From assembly GCA_036365145.1 (NCBI GenBank), contig JAEOAD010000982.1, positions 4,800,001 to 4,864,000 on the forward strand: 64,000 nt of DNA, given 5' to 3'. The position numbers and the translations under genes are program-made. The first letter of the stretch is position 1. Each line of letters begins with the position of its first letter. The notes under the pieces were generated by a model, which did not search any database, was not told the origin of the DNA, and was given only the letters and a program-made list of their open reading frames with translations. The DNA is from Orientallactaga sibirica (Eukaryota > Chordata > Mammalia > Rodentia > Dipodidae). Shown one piece after another: positions 1 through 9,850 of this stretch.

Positions 1-85
1 TACAAGTGTATACCACAATGTGCAAATTCTAGGCCTCATGTTTGCACAGCAAGCACTTTACCCACTGAACCAGCTCCCCAGGCAA
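1..85 (-). mobile_element. B4/ID-type SINE fragment cut by window edge
   Basis: The stretch reads as the reverse complement of a tRNA-headed SINE: GCAAGCACTTTACCCACTGA followed by AACCAGCTCCCCAGG is the inverted box A end of ID/B4 elements. Only the head lies in the window, so subtype and length are unknown. Confidence 0.6.
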
Positions 86-587
86 CTTAACTTTTAAGGG
101 TCCTATGACTGCATCAATCCAGGCATAATACAGAATCATCACCCATCTCAAAGTCCTTAATTTAATGACATCAAAAAGTTTCTTTTGATACATATTTACA
201 GGATCCATGGGTTAGTATGAGAGCAACTTCAGAGGAAGGTTTATTCTGCTCGCTGAGTATGGGTTAATACAACAGAGAGAAGACACTATTCTATTTGAAA
301 ATAGCCATTGCTCTATGGTTCCCACAATCCAAGCCAAGACAGTTAACTTCTTTTTTCAATGGGGAAATTTGTCAGGTGTCCAGATTAAGGTGAAGAGTTG
401 TGACAAAATTGTACTGCTGGTCTGTCTGACTTGGAAATCCCTGGAAGGTATATCAAGATTCACATGAGGATACTAAATCCTTTAGGCCTGAGGATGACTT
501 GATAATGAGTGGCATTCTAATTTTATAAATCTTTCAAAGGAAAATCCTTGAGTTTCACCTTACAACCTTGTTAAAATTCAGTTACTC
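86..587. other. Intergenic stretch, nothing recognised
   Basis: About 500 bases of AT-rich sequence with no open frame, SINE landmark or simple repeat that I could identify on either strand. Confidence 0.5.
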
Positions 588-895
588 TTGTTGATCTCAA
601 TGGACACAGTGCTTTCCATACAAGATTAAATGCATAAGTTTGAATCCCCAGAACCCATGTAATAGGTGCTGTGGTGGGTATCTGTAGTCTCACCATGCCT
701 ACAGTGTCAAGGGAGGCCGAGACAGGAGAATCCCCTGGAAACCTAGCAAATGCTGTGGTGGACAATGAAAGAGACTACCTCAGATAAAGTAGAAAGTGGG
801 GACCAACATCTGAAGTTGTCCTCTGACATCTACAAGAATACTGTGGCTCTTGTGCATCTACATTCATACATAGGGACCTGAAAACACACCAAAAA
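588..895 (+). mobile_element. Old B4-like SINE
   Basis: A degraded ID head (GTTTGAATCCCCAGAACCCATGTAA, box B region near 640-665) is followed by a B1-like body (CATGCCTACAGTG, GAGGCCGAGACAGGAGAATC) and the B4 tail (CCTCTGACATCTACA). That order is typical of B4. It has many substitutions, so it is an old copy. Confidence 0.6.
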
Positions 896-1512
896 TTCAA
901 TAACTTAAACAAACTGTAATCCTTGATAGAGTTATTAAACTGAAAGAAAAGGTGATACTGAAATTATCTAAGGTGTGGAGAAGAAGGGAGGAAGGAAAAA
1001 GAATAGTGTCCTGGGTATGAAATAAAGGAACACCACAGGTGTCCAATGGCCATGGACTATCCTATCCATATGGCTGGATGAGGCTGGTACATTGTGGCAT
1101 GCTGCCAGAAGGGCATTTATTTAGAATAAATGTAAATTTTCCTTTTACTTCCATTGTTATCCTCAGGCTAGAGACTGAAGCTTAGTGAGACGTTCAATTA
1201 AAAAATGAAACATTCAGCAACATCTAGAGTGAATTATCTTTCCATGACTCCCATGAAGACACTTGGAGAGATAATTATGTGCAATTTGATGTCAAAATGA
1301 AACAAGCCAACAAGTTAATAGACACCTGTTTCAAAAATCTGAGTTCATTTTCCCTAATTAATAGGATAATCCGATGAGAATATTACCAATACATGATTTC
1401 TTCATACAGTAAAGTTCACCATTTAATTACAGAATAAAAAGACTTAAGTGGGAAAGTTATGTCATAACTTACTGCTTTCATGTTTAATTCTGCGAGTGGT
1501 AAAATCAATTAC
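896..1512. other. Intergenic stretch, nothing recognised
   Basis: No coding frame of interest and no clear repeat. It contains a short purine-rich patch near 975-1000. Confidence 0.45.
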
Positions 1513-1731
1513 AGTTGGACAGGGAAGATGGCTCAGCAGCTAAGCCTCTTGCCTGCAAAGCCTAAGGACCAGAGTTTCATTCCCCAGTACCCATGTAAAG
1601 CCAGATGCACAAAGTGGTGCATTTGTCTGGAGTTTGCAGTGGCTGGAGGCCATGATATGCCTATTCTCTCTCTCTCTCTCTCTTCCTGCCTCTTTCTCTC
1701 TCTCTCTCAAATAAATAAATAAAATATTAAA
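1513..1731 (+). mobile_element. tRNA-headed SINE, short form
   Basis: The head GGGAAGATGGCTCAGCAGCTAAG is followed by a box B-like TTTCATTCCCCAG, then GCCAGATGCACAAAGTGG, a CT-rich tract (1666-1710) and an AAATAAATAAATAAAA tail. This is the short form of the dominant SINE of the window. Confidence 0.85.
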
Positions 1732-1889
1732 ATCCCTAACATTTATAATTAAAATGATCATGGAATTTTGTATCCATAGTGCTACTGCTTGTCAGTTGCC
1801 TAACAGTATCTAAAATGAGATCCATGCAAAACATTCCAAAGGTACCTTTTCTCAGTAGCCCAGTGTAGAATGAAAAATATTTCTGCATT

Positions 1890-2245
1890 CTGTGGAGTTG
1901 ACCCAGAAGGTAAGAATGCTTGCTGAGCAAGAATGAGGACCTAACTTTTATCACCAGCACCCATGTAAAAAGCTACGCATTGCCACACATGCCTTATAAC
2001 CTCAGTGCTGAGGGGGATGGAGACAGAAGGACCTAGGACTTCTTGAGCAACCAGCCTAGCTGAGTAACTGGGATTGACTGCTTTAGTGAGACGCTGTCTC
2101 GGGGAAATAAGGCAGAAGAATGACAGAGGAAGGAACCTGATGTCTTCTTTTCTCTGCCTCCACAGCGTATGCCTGGGACCTTGGCATCTGCACACACATG
2201 TGCATACACCCTCCTCCTTCTCACAACACACATACTACACTCACC
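1890..2245 (+). mobile_element. B4-like SINE
   Basis: An ID-like head (TGCTTGCTGAGCAAGAATGAGG) leads into a B1-like middle (CCTCAGTGCTGAGGGGGATGG), then the AGTGAGACGCTGTCTCGGGG segment and the CCTGATGTC...CTGCCTCCAC tail. Full-length order with moderate divergence. Confidence 0.7.
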
Positions 2246-2396
2246 TAAAACTTGTGATATAGATTTCTCCTGGAAGTCTGCAGCATTTAATACCCAAATG
2301 TCTGAAGAAGGGCAATTCAATCAGAGTAGTGAGTTAGGAGACATTTTGTTTCCAGTGAGTGAACTGAACTCCAGCCACCTGATGAAAAAAAGAACT

Positions 2397-2572
2397 CAGT
2401 GATTAATCCCAGCACTTGAGAGGCAGAGGTAGGAGGATCACTGTGAGTTCAAGGCCACCCTGGGACTACATAGTGAATTCCAGGTCAGCCTGGACTAGAG
2501 TGAAACCTAACCTCAAACAATCAAACAAACAAACAAACAAACAAACAAACAAACAAACAAACAAACAAACAA
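2397..2572 (+). mobile_element. B1 SINE, 5'-truncated, with (AAAC)n tail
   Basis: AATCCCAGCACTTGAGAGGC, TGAGTTCAAGGCCACCCTGG and TTCCAGGTCAGCCTGGACTA are canonical 7SL-derived B1 landmarks. The usual first GCCGGGCGTGGTGG bases are missing. The A-tail has become an AAAC microsatellite of about 50 bases (2517-2571). Confidence 0.9.
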
Positions 2573-2636
2573 TAACCCATTGATTTCCAGGAAGGGAGAG
2601 TCCCAGAGAAATGCAGGAAACTTAAGAACTCCCAGG

Positions 2637-2970
2637 TAGGGCTGCTGATATCTCAGCAGATAAAGTCCTTGTTGAGTAAGCATGAATACCTGAGTTCAGA
2701 TCCCCAGAATCCATGTAAAAACTGAATACTGTAGTGCCAATATCTGTAATCCCAGCATGCCTACAGTAAGGAGGCCTGCAGAGACAGGAGAATCTCACAG
2801 GCAAGCCAGCCTAATGAATGCATCAGTGAAAAGAAAGAGACCCTTCCTGAAACAAATTGGAAGTTAAGGACCTACCAACACTTGAGGATGCACCCTGACC
2901 TCCAAATGTGTGCAGAGGCATGCCCACATGTGTACTCACACACCTCCATGTGTACACACACACACACAGA
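2637..2970 (+). mobile_element. B4-like SINE ending in (CA)n
   Basis: The ID head with GAGTTCAGATCCCCAGAATCC is followed by TCTGTAATCCCAGCATGCC and GGAGGCCTGCAGAGACAGGA (B1-like body), then CCCTGACCTCCAAATGTG and a CA-rich end at 2955-2969. Confidence 0.75.
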
Positions 2971-3076
2971 TAACTCCCTGGGCAAGTTTCCTTTCTTATT
3001 TTAAAATGAGCCATGCTTACTGTTACACTACACAGTGGCTGTTTACTCCTGAATGCTCTCTGCTTTGTGTTTATTT

Positions 3077-3312
3077 TTATTTTTATTTTTTATTATTTGA
3101 GAGAGAGAAAGAGAGAGAGAGAATGGGTGTGCCAGTGGCCTCCAAGTCACTGTGAACAAACTCCAGATGCGTGTGCTCCCTTGTGGGCAAGTGTGGCATT
3201 GCGCCCTTGTGTCACTTTTTTGCATCTGGCTAAATGTGGGACTTGGAGAATGGAATGGGCGTTCTTATGCTTGGAGGCAGGTGCCTTAACTGCTAAGCCA
3301 TCTCTCCAGCCC
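3077..3312 (-). mobile_element. tRNA-headed SINE, long form, 16-bp TSD
   Basis: Inverted SINE: a GA-rich tract on the left, CTAAGCCATCTCTCCAGCCC (inverted head) on the right. Perfect flanking duplication TGCTTTGTGTTTATTT at 3061-3076 and 3313-3328 fixes the ends. The segment CCCTTGTGGGCAAGTG marks the long form. Confidence 0.92.
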
Positions 3313-3328
3313 TGCTTTGTGTTTATTT

Positions 3329-3769
3329 ATGGCCCTGAGAAATGATCAACTCTTTCCACACTACCTACTCATCCATTTCTTGGTGGCTACTCATTCTTTT
3401 AGTGCCTTATTATCTAGAATGATTTCCTGGTGCCCATTAGCCAAAATATTAAATTGACTAGCTGTTTTATTACAATTCATTATTACAATGAAAACAAAAG
3501 CATGCTAACGTTAAAATGGTGCTTCTCTGCAGAGAAGAAATGCTGAACATTCTTTCAATGCTGGGGAAACTCTTCAAAGAGATTGAATTTGTCACAATGA
3601 CACTTTTGCAAGGAGCATCCCAGCTTGCATTTAAACACTGTGCACATAAAAGAAACAACATTTCCAGATGCATTTACTGATAATTAATTTTCTTATTCAA
3701 AAGAATCATATTGATTATTCCTACAATCTGTTCATTTATAATTAAACCAAAAATAAATTAAAATATATT
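3329..3769. other. Intergenic stretch, nothing recognised
   Basis: Between two SINE groups. AT-rich, with no convincing repeat or coding frame. Confidence 0.45.
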
Positions 3770-3885
3770 TTTGCACATGTGTGTGTGGTGTGCAAGTGTG
3801 TGTGTGTGCATTTTCATATGTGTGTCTGTGCAGTCCAGAAGACGATGTTGGATATCTTCCTCAATTTCTCTCCACCTTATTTTTT

Positions 3886-4174
3886 TGTTCTTTTTAAAAA
3901 TTTTTTAAAATTATTTTATTTAGTTTTGGAGAGAGACACAGAGAGAGACAGACAGAGAGACAGACAGAGAATGGGCATGCCAGCAGCCTCTCAGCTGCTG
4001 TGAACGAAATCCAGATGTGTGCGTCCCCTTTTGGTCAAGTGCAGCATTGCACCCTTGTGTCACTTTGCATCTGGCTAAATGTGGGACCTGGAGATTGGAA
4101 CTGCTGGAGATTGGAACCAGCGTTCTTAGGCTTAGCAGGCAGGCGCCTTAACCGCTAAGCCATTTCTCCAGCCC
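3886..4174 (-). mobile_element. tRNA-headed SINE, long form, nested in B4
   Basis: Inverted SINE with a GAGAGACAGACAGAG tract, AATCCAGATGTGTGCGTCCC and terminal GCTAAGCCATTTCTCCAGCCC. It contains a short local duplication (GGAGATTGGAACTGCT then GGAGATTGGAACCAG), a signature also seen in the other long-form copies. Confidence 0.88.
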
Positions 4175-4194
4175 ATGTTCATTTTTATTTATTT

Positions 4195-4238
<44 letters not shown>

Positions 4239-4410
4239 GAGAGAGGGGGAGAGATGGATGCACCAGGGCCTCCAGCCATTGCAACTGAACTCCAGATACA
4301 TGCACCACCTTGTGCATCTGGCTTACTTGGGTACTGGGGAATCAAGCCTTGGACCAGGGTCCTTAGGCTTCACAGGTAAGCGCTTAACCTGTAAGCCATC
4401 TCTCCAACCC
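4175..4410 (-). mobile_element. tRNA-headed SINE, short form, nested in B4
   Basis: Starts with ATTTATTTATTTGAGAGAG (inverted tail and CT tract; a pure GA run covers about 4199-4236) and ends GTAAGCCATCTCTCCAACCC. It abuts the long-form copy directly, so one of the two landed in the tail of the other. Confidence 0.88.
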
Positions 4411-4848
4411 CTCTACCTTATTTTTTGAAACTGGGTCTCACTCTGAACCCAGAGCTCACCAATTTAGATAGCCTAATTAGTCAGCTTGATAAGCCTTGTC
4501 TAGGCTTCCCCAGTGCTAGGTTTATGGATGTGTGTGTTCCACTCCAGCCATCTTTTCCCTTTTTACATTGGGGCTGAGCATCCTAATTCAAGCTCTCATA
4601 CTTACAGAGCAAGCATTTAACCCATTGAGTTATTTTCCTGGCCCAAAGGTAAAACTTTTTGAGATATCCAAAATACACTTTTAATAGATGTGGCAAAAAA
4701 CTAGGAGGTATATATTTATTGCTTCCTTCTTTGGAAATTGAGTCTACTTGAATTTACTATTCTATAGTATTTAATTTAATTACTACTTATGTTTTGGAAT
4801 TGAAAAGTTAATTTGAGGGATTTAGAGTACTATCATTATTTAATTTTT

Positions 4849-5086
4849 TAGTATTTATTTTTATTTTTATTTATTTATTTAAGAATAAAATGAAAGAGGC
4901 AGAGAGAGAAAGAGAAAGAAAGATAGAAGGAGAGAATGGGCATGCCAGGGCTTCCAGCCACTGCAAATGAACTCCAGATACATGCACCACCTTGTGCGTC
5001 TGGTTTACGTGGGTCCTGGGGAATCAAACTGAAGTCCTTTGGCTTTGTAGGCAAGGGCCTTAACAGCTAAGCCATCTCTCCAACCC
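4849..5086 (-). mobile_element. tRNA-headed SINE, short form, 16-bp TSD
   Basis: TCATTATTTAATTTTT flanks the element at 4833-4848 and 5087-5102. Between them the inverted SINE reads ATTTATTTATTT, GAGAGAAAGAGAAAG, CCACTGCAAATGAACTCCAG, then CTAAGCCATCTCTCCAACCC. Confidence 0.92.
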
Positions 5087-5102
5087 TCATTATTTAATTT
5101 TT

Positions 5103-6264
5103 ATGTGAGAAAGTTGAGTACATGTTTCCATATAGATCCTATATTTATCAGTTAGATGGGAAAATGATAAAACACTATGAATGAATATATGAAACTTAAC
5201 TGCAGATTCTTGACAGAATCATTCTACAATTTTCAGAGAATGCTAAATTACTGATCATGTGTGAATTAGTTTGGATTAGTGTCATTCAATATCCCATGAG
5301 TTTAAGGCTTGTCTGTCATCCTAATTATAGACCTTTCAGAGGTAGAGCCAAGTGGGAAGAAGTTACGTCATTGGGAGTGTGCCCTCTCAAAGTCCCCTGC
5401 ATTTCCTCTGTCTTTAACTTCTTGGTGATTAAATTTGCTTCATCCTAATCTCCCTGGCTTGATGTTTGACCTCAACATAGTAACAAAGCAATGGAGGCAA
5501 CCAACCATGGTCAGAAATTTGAAAATCCATAAACCAAAACAAATATCTCCTTTTCCATTATTCTAGGTTATTTGTGACAGTAACAGGAAGCTGAATAACC
5601 TAATGTATATTCTTGCTGATAAAGAAATATTACCAGCTCATATTCAATGCAGGAAGCTGAGATATAAGTGTGTTTTATAGAAGGTAGATGCTATTAGAGA
5701 ATTTGGACATGTCAGTGTGATATCAAAGTGTTGACTTTGTTCAGTACTTTGCAAACAACAGCAATGTTAAGTATGAATGGAACAAACATATGTTTGGTAT
5801 AAGCCCTGTTGTATTGACTTTTTATTACGTATATATTATTTACATGAAAAAAATGATAAAATGCCATATGCCAAGGACAGTAATTCTCTTCTTCTAGCTG
5901 ACAGCCATATACCCCTCTCTGGTATGTTGTCTTAGAGAAAGGAGCATTTATGTCCCATTTACACTATTATGTTTTAAGCTCTTTTGTTAGGCTCATTTAA
6001 AACCATAAAATTCACAGTGAGCCCAAAACATTTGTCTTAAATTTGTGTTATATTTTCTTGGTTCCTCAAAGTCCCTACTCCTTTTTAATTATTCAACTTC
6101 TCTATGTCTTACTCTCACTTATTCTACCCAAAGTATGATCCTTTAATCTCAAAAGTGACAACTTTTACAACACATGTGTAGCTGTAAAATAATCACTATT
6201 CAGAAAACCTACAATTACACACATACAAACACACAAGGATATTTACAAGAGCGAATTCTACAAA
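5103..6264. other. Intergenic stretch of 1.2 kb, nothing recognised
   Basis: AT-rich sequence without identifiable SINE, LTR or L1 landmarks. Short open frames here (for example 5257-5448) have no recognisable domain. Confidence 0.5.
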
Positions 6265-6485
6265 CAGTGGTGTGGGGAGATGGATCAGTCACTAAATTGT
6301 TGCTGTGTAAGCATGAGGACCTGTGTTTGGATACCCCAAACACATATTAAAAGCTGGGGGTATGGTGGTATGAATCTGTAATCCCAGAACTCAGGATACA
6401 GGGCTTACTGGCAATTTTTATTTTCTCACCCATGATCTCCAGGTTCAGTGAGAGCTATTGTGTCAAAAAATAAGGTGGAAGGATT
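6265..6485 (+). mobile_element. B4-like SINE, degraded
   Basis: GGGGAGATGGATCAGTCACTAA (head), GAGGACCTGTGTTTGGATACCCC (box B area), AATCTGTAATCCCAGAACTCAGG (B1-like body) and GTTCAGTGAGAGC...AAAAAATAAGGTGG (B4 3' body) follow in order, with deletions. Confidence 0.7.
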
Positions 6486-6544
6486 CGGTAGGAAAGAGTG
6501 CCTACTGTGAAAACCTGAGGATCTTCAATCCCCAGCTACTCACT

Positions 6545-6762
6545 GTGGCAGTTACCGTCACGTTGCTGGACAAACCACTAACCAGGAGCAGCTTATTGAT
6601 TGGAGGAAAGGGTTTATTTCAGGCTTACAGATTCCAGGGGAAACTTCATAAGTGGTGGAAGAAGCTGGCTCACTTCTATAGATCCATAGCACAGAGACTC
6701 CATTGAACAGCCCGACTCTAGTAACACCTTTCTTCCTCACCAGTGCTCTGCCCACTAAAGAC
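6545..6762 (-). mobile_element. MaLR-type LTR, left part, interrupted
   Basis: Inverted MaLR-like landmarks: GGAGGAAAGGGTTTATTTCAGGC (inverse of the polyadenylation region) and GGAAGAAGCTGGCTCAC. The remainder seems to resume at 7461-7500 (GGGGACATGTATTCACATTCAAACC, inverse of an LTR start). The break between them holds a younger LTR and a SINE. Confidence 0.65.
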
Positions 6763-7094
6763 TGTAGTAGTCAGCTTCAGGTTCACTGAGATGAACTTCC
6801 AGACCAAGCTTACAGATCTGGGAAGTTCCATAATCACAGAAGATGCTGGCCTGCTTTCACAGGTCCAAGCAGAGAGATACAAGCCTCAAACCCAAAGCCA
6901 CAAGCCACACAGCACATTCCAGGAACTCCAGGTGGAACTAGGCACTTTTCATGTCTTTAGATTAGAATTTCAACCCCACCACCATACCTTAAGAACCACC
7001 CAGCAACACCTCCTCCAGCCAGGTGGCTGCAGATCCAAACTACAAACTAATAAAATACTCAATATATTGGGGGCCATTTATTCAAACTACGACA
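6763..7094 (-). mobile_element. Solo MaLR-type LTR nested in older LTR
   Basis: Inverted copy of the same LTR family as 9468-9850 and 29440-29823: TGTAGTAGTCAGCTTCAGG at the left, TGGCTGCAGATCCAAACTAC in the body, TACGACA at the right. The neighbours AAGAC and GAGAC agree at 4 of 5 bases, compatible with a 5-bp target duplication. Confidence 0.75.
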
Positions 7095-7126
7095 GAGACT
7101 CAAGTTGCAAGCTTAAAAAAATACCT

Positions 7127-7411
7127 AGAGGGCTGGAGAGATGGCTTAGCGGCTAAGGCACCTGCCTGCTAAGCCTAAGAATGCTGGTTCCAATGTCCAG
7201 TGGTTCCAATCTCCAGGTCCCACGTTTAGCCAGATGCAAAGTGAGGCAAGGGCGCAATGCTGCACTTGCCCACAAGGGGGCGCACATATCTGGATTTTGT
7301 TCACAGCAGCTGAGAGACTGCTGGTGCACCCATCTCTGTCTCCCTCTCCCTCTCTGTCTATCTCTCTCTGTCTCTCTCTCCAAAAATAAATTTAAAAAAA
7401 TTAAAAATATT
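7127..7411 (+). mobile_element. tRNA-headed SINE, long form, with TSD
   Basis: GGCTGGAGAGATGGCTTAGC begins at 7131; box B area TGGTTCCAATCTCCAGG; then CACAAGGGGGCGCAC and TGTCTCTCTCTCC. Near-identical TTAAAAAAATACCT sequences flank it (7113-7126 and 7412-7424). The internal doublet TGGTTCCAATGTCCAG/TGGTTCCAATCTCCAG marks the long form. Confidence 0.9.
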
Positions 7412-7460
7412 TTAAAAAATACCTTGAAAAAAAACAAAACAAAGCAAAACAAAACCCCTC

Positions 7461-7500
7461 AGGTTATAGGGGACATGTATTCACATTCAAACCGCTATAC
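7461..7500 (-). mobile_element. Terminal piece of interrupted LTR
   Basis: TATAGGGGACATGTATTCACATTCAAACCG (read across 7467-7493) resembles the inverse of an LTR start. It probably completes the LTR begun at 6545. Confidence 0.45.
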
Positions 7501-7507
7501 CCACCTA

Positions 7508-7785
7508 AAAAGCAGGGCCTGGCCACACATGCTTGCAACCTCAGTGATGAGTGGGGCAGAGACAGAAGGATGACTGGATCTCACTGATCAGCCAGTCTAA
7601 TGGAAACACATCAGGAGCTTTAGGCTCAGCAAGGGATCCTGTCTCAAGAAAATAAAATGGGTGATAAAAATAACCAACATCTTCTTTGGGTCTCTACATT
7701 TGTACACATAGGGTACATACATTTGAATACATACTTGTGCACACAATACATGCACTCACGTGCGCACACAAACACACACACTCAG
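7508..7785 (+). mobile_element. B4-like SINE, 5'-truncated
   Basis: The B1-like body (CACACATGCTTGCAACCTCAG, GGCAGAGACAGAAGGATG) is followed by GGCTCAGCAAGGGATCCTGTC and a CA-rich tail. The ID head is absent. Confidence 0.6.
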
Positions 7786-7789
7786 GCAC

Positions 7790-7970
7790 TAAAAAATAAG
7801 GTGGGGAGAGATTGAAGATGATGCCCAATGTCAATCTCTGGCCTCTACATGCACACTCACATTTGCAGGTGCACCCTCCCAACATGTACAAATATATTTC
7901 CATATGTGTAAAAATGTGCAAGTGTACACACACCCACACCCACACACCCACACACACAATCCCATTGCCT
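7790..7970 (+). mobile_element. B4 3' fragment with (CA)n tail
   Basis: AAAAAATAAGGTGGGGAGAG, GATGATGCCCAATGTCAATC and CTGGCCTCTACATGCACAC match the 3' part of a B4. The CA-rich tract runs about 7923-7960. It lies directly behind another B4 tail, suggesting a second copy or a tandem duplication of the tail. Confidence 0.65.
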
Positions 7971-9029
7971 CTCCATCAGCTACATGGATCAATGTCCACA
8001 TATACAGTGACATGTTGTCAGTGTGTACTATAGATATGATGATGTGAGGGCTCTTCTGTTCTCTTCTTCCTGGATAACCATGTTCCCAGTTGAATGATAA
8101 GAAAAATATTGAGAATCAAAATAGCAGTATTTTTCATAAATCAAAAACAGAGGCCCGAGAAACTGTCATAGTGCAAAGGTGAATTTTAGAAATATAGCAT
8201 CAATGAAATATACTACTCCAAATTGGAACCTGTGGCAATACGTCGATACTAGGAAATCTCAACCAGACAAAATAAAGCATAGACATTGATAACAATGGAT
8301 AAATATCCATTTATTATCTGTGAAGACTAAAAGATATAGAAATAGGGAATTATGGATACATTGATACTTAAAGATTTTTTGCATTTTTGCATTTTTTATA
8401 AATAAGAAAATATTCTAGAATTAAATAGTTCTTAAGGTATTTTAAAAAAATCAATCCCTCCGTCTTTCTGTTTGCTTGGAATTTCCTCAAAATGAAAGTG
8501 AAGTAGCAGAGAGAAAATAAATTTCTTTTTGAAATTGAGATAGGAGATGAGAAGGAAAAGAACCCCATTCTTGCAGATTAAAATATAGGCTTTATGCTAT
8601 AAAACATCTTAGTCAACGTTCTTTTATTTTTTTTCTCCCTATGAAAACATACATTCGTTGGCTAAGAATAAGAGCTTGAGTTTTAAACATTTATAAAATG
8701 GCTTCTATCCAAAACTCCAAAGAAATAGTTAGTCTCAAAAATAAAAGAATCAAATGATACAAAGATTTATTTTCTTCTTATTTTACATTTTTGTCTCTGG
8801 TTATAGGTTTTACTGACTATATGAACCATTTCCACCACAGAGAAACATGGCTAGCAAGCCTGACCTACTCAACACCATTCAGTCCCGTCTGTATAATTCT
8901 TTACAGCAAGGGAGATGGGGCAAGAATGTCTGAGTGGAGTCCTACACATAACTTTAGGCAGCTACCTCATTTCTTTGAGGTTCAGTTTTCCCATCCTCAG
9001 CTTGAAACAATACCCATTAAATATTTTAT
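7971..9029. other. Intergenic stretch of 1 kb, nothing recognised
   Basis: Very AT-rich. No repeat landmarks or coding features seen. The frames at 8791-9099 and 8915-9178 overlap each other and the repeat that follows, and lack recognisable domains. Confidence 0.5.
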
Positions 9030-9340
9030 CATTCCATTCAGCAGGTCAGAAATCAGGCAGGCTTACTTATTTAACTGTTCTTTGTGTTCTCATAAGTAAG
9101 AAAAGAAGGACTTGGCTGGCTGAAAAAAGTTTAATTATAAAGTCACTTGGGAGTTCAGAACGGATCACTGCATTGTAAGACAGGGTCCATTTCTTCCTGC
9201 TGGCTACCATCATATAGTCGCTTTCAGCTACTCAATCATACTGTGTTCTTTTCCATGTGGCCTCTTACATCTTCAACCCACCAACACAGAGAGAAAAGGC
9301 CATCTCTAGTTAGAGGTCCCTTGGACTTTTGCCACTCTTG
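9030..9340 (+). repeat. Unclassified interspersed repeat shared with 31800-32100
   Basis: ATTCCATTCAGCAGGTCAGAAA here and ATTCCATTCAGCAGGTTAGAAA at 31802 open stretches that stay similar (CAGCTACTCAATCAT versus CAGCTATTCAATCAT; CACCTCTTACAGCTTCAACC versus CCTCTTACATCTTCAACC). Both are followed at the same distance by a MaLR-like LTR. It may be internal ERVL/MaLR sequence next to a 3' LTR. Strand is assigned from that LTR. Confidence 0.6.
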
Positions 9341-9467
9341 TGGTTTGAATGCAAAATGGCCTCCATAAACTCCATTATTTTGTACACTTTGTCCCAAGCT
9401 GGTGGTGCTGTTTGGGAAGGTTGTTGTATCTTTAGGAGGTAAAGCTTTCCAGGAGGAAGTGGGTCAC
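9341..9467 (+). mobile_element. MaLR-like LTR 5' part, cut by insertion
   Basis: TGTGGTTTGAATGCAAAATGGCC opens like a MaLR LTR, followed by CCAAGCTGGTGGTGCTG and TTAGGAGGTAAAGC. It stops at 9467 where the LTR of another element begins. A convincing remainder was not found downstream. Confidence 0.65.
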
Positions 9468-9850
9468 TGTGCTAGTTTGAATATATGTCCTCCAATATAT
9501 TCAGTGTTTTATTAGTTTATAGTTTGTATCTGCAGCCACCTTGCTAGAGGCAATGTCAGTGGGGGCGGGTCTTAAGGTGTGGTGATGGTTTGAGATTCCA
9601 TTGTAAAGATGCAAAGTGTGCCTAATAGGAGTTCCTGAAGTGTGCTGTGGTTTTTGGCTGTAGCTTTGCTCTGTGTGCTGTGTGCCTGGTTGGCTTTTCT
9701 TCTCTTGCCTGGTCCTGTGAGAGAAGGCTGCTTCTTCTGCCATTATGGAACTTCCCCTGGATCTGTAAGCTTCAATAAATAATATCCCTTCCTCCATAAC
9801 TGTGCCTGGTCTGGAAGTTCATCTCAGCGAACCTGAAGCTGTCTGTTACG
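9468..9850 (+). mobile_element. MaLR-type 5' LTR
   Basis: Nearly collinear with the solo LTR at 29440-29823: TGTGCTAGTTTGAATATATG, CACCTTGCTAGAGGCAATGTCA, GGAACTTCCCCTGGAT, CAATAAATAATATCCCTTCC (polyadenylation-like AATAAA) and GAAGCTGTCTGTTACG. Internal sequence follows at once, so this is a 5' LTR rather than a solo one. Confidence 0.8.

Larger units (their letters stand above)
3770..4648 (-). mobile_element. B4 SINE split by two later SINE insertions
   Basis: Left part 3770-3885 carries the inverted B4 tail (GTGTGTG tract, GATGTTGGATATCTTCCTCA, CTCTCCACCTTATTTTTT). Right part 4411-4648 resumes with ACCTTATTTTTTGAAACTGG and ends with GCAAGCATTTAACCCATTGA, the inverted ID head. Together they form one B4 interrupted by 3886-4410. 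ACCTTATTTTTT is duplicated at 3874-3885 and 4415-4426. Confidence 0.8.

Noticed and set aside
2517..2571. Regular spaced AAAC units, considered as a CRISPR-like or satellite array
   Set aside because: A four-base unit directly after a B1 is a tail microsatellite. No spacers are present, and the organism is a mammal.
6743..7156. 137-codon plus-strand open frame
   Set aside because: It reads through an inverted LTR and its edges, and ends in the head of a SINE. No domain is present.
7181..7573. 130-codon open frame
   Set aside because: It lies mostly within the long-form SINE and the B4 behind it; lysine runs come from the A-rich tail.
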